A stretch of 6,956 nt of DNA from Thiotrichales bacterium (GTDB lineage: Bacteria; Pseudomonadota; Gammaproteobacteria; UWMA-0217), in assembly GCA_024763135.1 (NCBI GenBank), contig JANTGD010000190.1:1-6956 (forward strand), read 5' to 3'. The notes under the pieces are model-generated. The model did not search any database, had not been told where the DNA came from, and saw only the letters and a program-made list of their open reading frames with translations. The position numbers were made by a program, and so were the translations under genes. This document shows positions 6,771 through 6,956 of this stretch, one piece after another. The first letter of the stretch is position 1. Every line of letters begins with the position of its first letter.

Positions 6771-6776
6771 TGTATA
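6771..6776 (-). promoter_or_regulatory. Possible -10 element of the ABC operon
   Basis: TATACA sits immediately before the first ATG of the ATPase gene. A -10 here would start transcription inside the annotated gene and favour the ATG at 6758. I see no good -35 about 17 bp upstream, so this is weak. Confidence 0.2.
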
Positions 6777-6798
6777 AGGTCTTTGGGTTGTGCCGTTG

Positions 6799-6836
6799 CA
6801 TCCATCAAAACAGGCAACTTTTTATCGGGATGGATG
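6799..6836. promoter_or_regulatory. 8-bp inverted repeat upstream of the ABC operon, candidate operator
   Basis: CATCCATC (6799-6806) and GATGGATG (6829-6836) are perfect inverted repeats with 22 nt between them. The right half also lies in a local hairpin, CGGGA-TGGATG-TCCCG (6826-6841). Being 29-66 bp upstream of the first operon ATG, they could bind a regulator, though chance is possible. Confidence 0.3.
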
Positions 6837-6954
6837 TCCCGCAAGGAGTCTGCAGTACAATCATCCTAAAAACCTCAGTTGGGCGCAAAAAAGACGCGTA
6901 AGATATTGGTGTGCATGGTGAATCGGAAAAACTCGTGGTCACCTTATTGGTGAT
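6805..6954 (-). pseudogene. Possible fragment of the same unknown repeated gene, right copy
   Basis: On the minus strand the frame matching the left copy is open from the edge at 6954 to a TGA at 6807-6805 (49 residues). Differences from the left copy include silent third-position changes (TCT/TCC, ATT/ATA, TAT/TAC) and replacements such as G/C, A/S and S/L. After the repeat ends, the frame continues through sequence unrelated to the left copy. This fits the tail of a truncated gene, but a non-coding repeat would look similar. No product can be named. Confidence 0.25.
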
Positions 6955-6956
6955 GA
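6863..6956 (-). repeat. Right arm of 94-bp window-bounding inverted repeat
   Basis: Read on the minus strand, this is the partner of 2-95, with 84 of 94 bases the same and the outer 31 identical. It lies upstream of the ABC operon, about 93 bp from the ATPase start, and points inward. No hairpin element like that beside the left arm is present here. The 10 mismatches show two diverged copies, not a recent duplication or a fold-back amplification artefact, which would be nearly identical. Confidence 0.9.

Noticed and set aside
6863..6956. Inverted repeat as a fold-back or amplification artefact
   Set aside because: The two arms differ at 10 of 94 positions, which an artefact copied from one template would not show.
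1..6956. CRISPR arrays, rRNA genes, complete tRNA genes, toxin-antitoxin pairs or phage genes
   Set aside because: I looked for regular spaced repeats, tRNA-like arms and such coding genes and saw none.

Overview
The window looks like chromosomal DNA from a gammaproteobacterium or a close relative. The cca product is the E. coli type with an attached HD domain and aligns with that protein residue for residue around its key motifs. Two predicted lipoproteins with Cys18 anchors also point to a Gram-negative cell envelope. The genus cannot be fixed from the sequence. GC content is moderate and looks even across the genes.

Layout: positions 2-95 and 6863-6956 are the two arms of a 94-bp inverted repeat (about 89% identical) that bounds the window exactly. 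Directly inside the left arm, at 95-262, is a hairpin-forming element with 22-bp terminal inverted repeats ending in TTAA. It looks like a non-autonomous, IS5-type miniature element (MITE). cca follows on the + strand (295-1524). It converges, with only 21 bp between stop codons, on a leftward DUF2959-type lipoprotein gene (2187-1546). A 244-bp gap (2188-2431) with small palindromes but no gene separates that gene from a tight leftward operon: ATP-binding protein (6770-6066), ten-helix double-FtsX permease (6072-3553) and a lipocalin/CrtC-like lipoprotein (3556-2432). The three operon genes overlap by 7 and 4 bp.

How the genes work together: the operon has the make-up of the AttE/F-AttG-AttH or YbbAP-like ABC systems. 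The family suggests that the ATPase drives a MacB/LolCDE-style permease that moves or extracts a hydrophobic molecule at the inner membrane. The AttH-like protein may receive or process that molecule in the periplasm or at the outer membrane. The substrate is unknown. cca (tRNA CCA addition) and the DUF2959 lipoprotein have no obvious link to the operon.

The most unusual feature is structural. Five ordinary genes sit between diverged inverted repeats, one of them abutting a MITE, and there is no transposase or recombinase between them. The repeats may be remnants of a multicopy gene or element rather than ends of an active transposon. If the window is a whole contig, they may simply be where assembly stopped.
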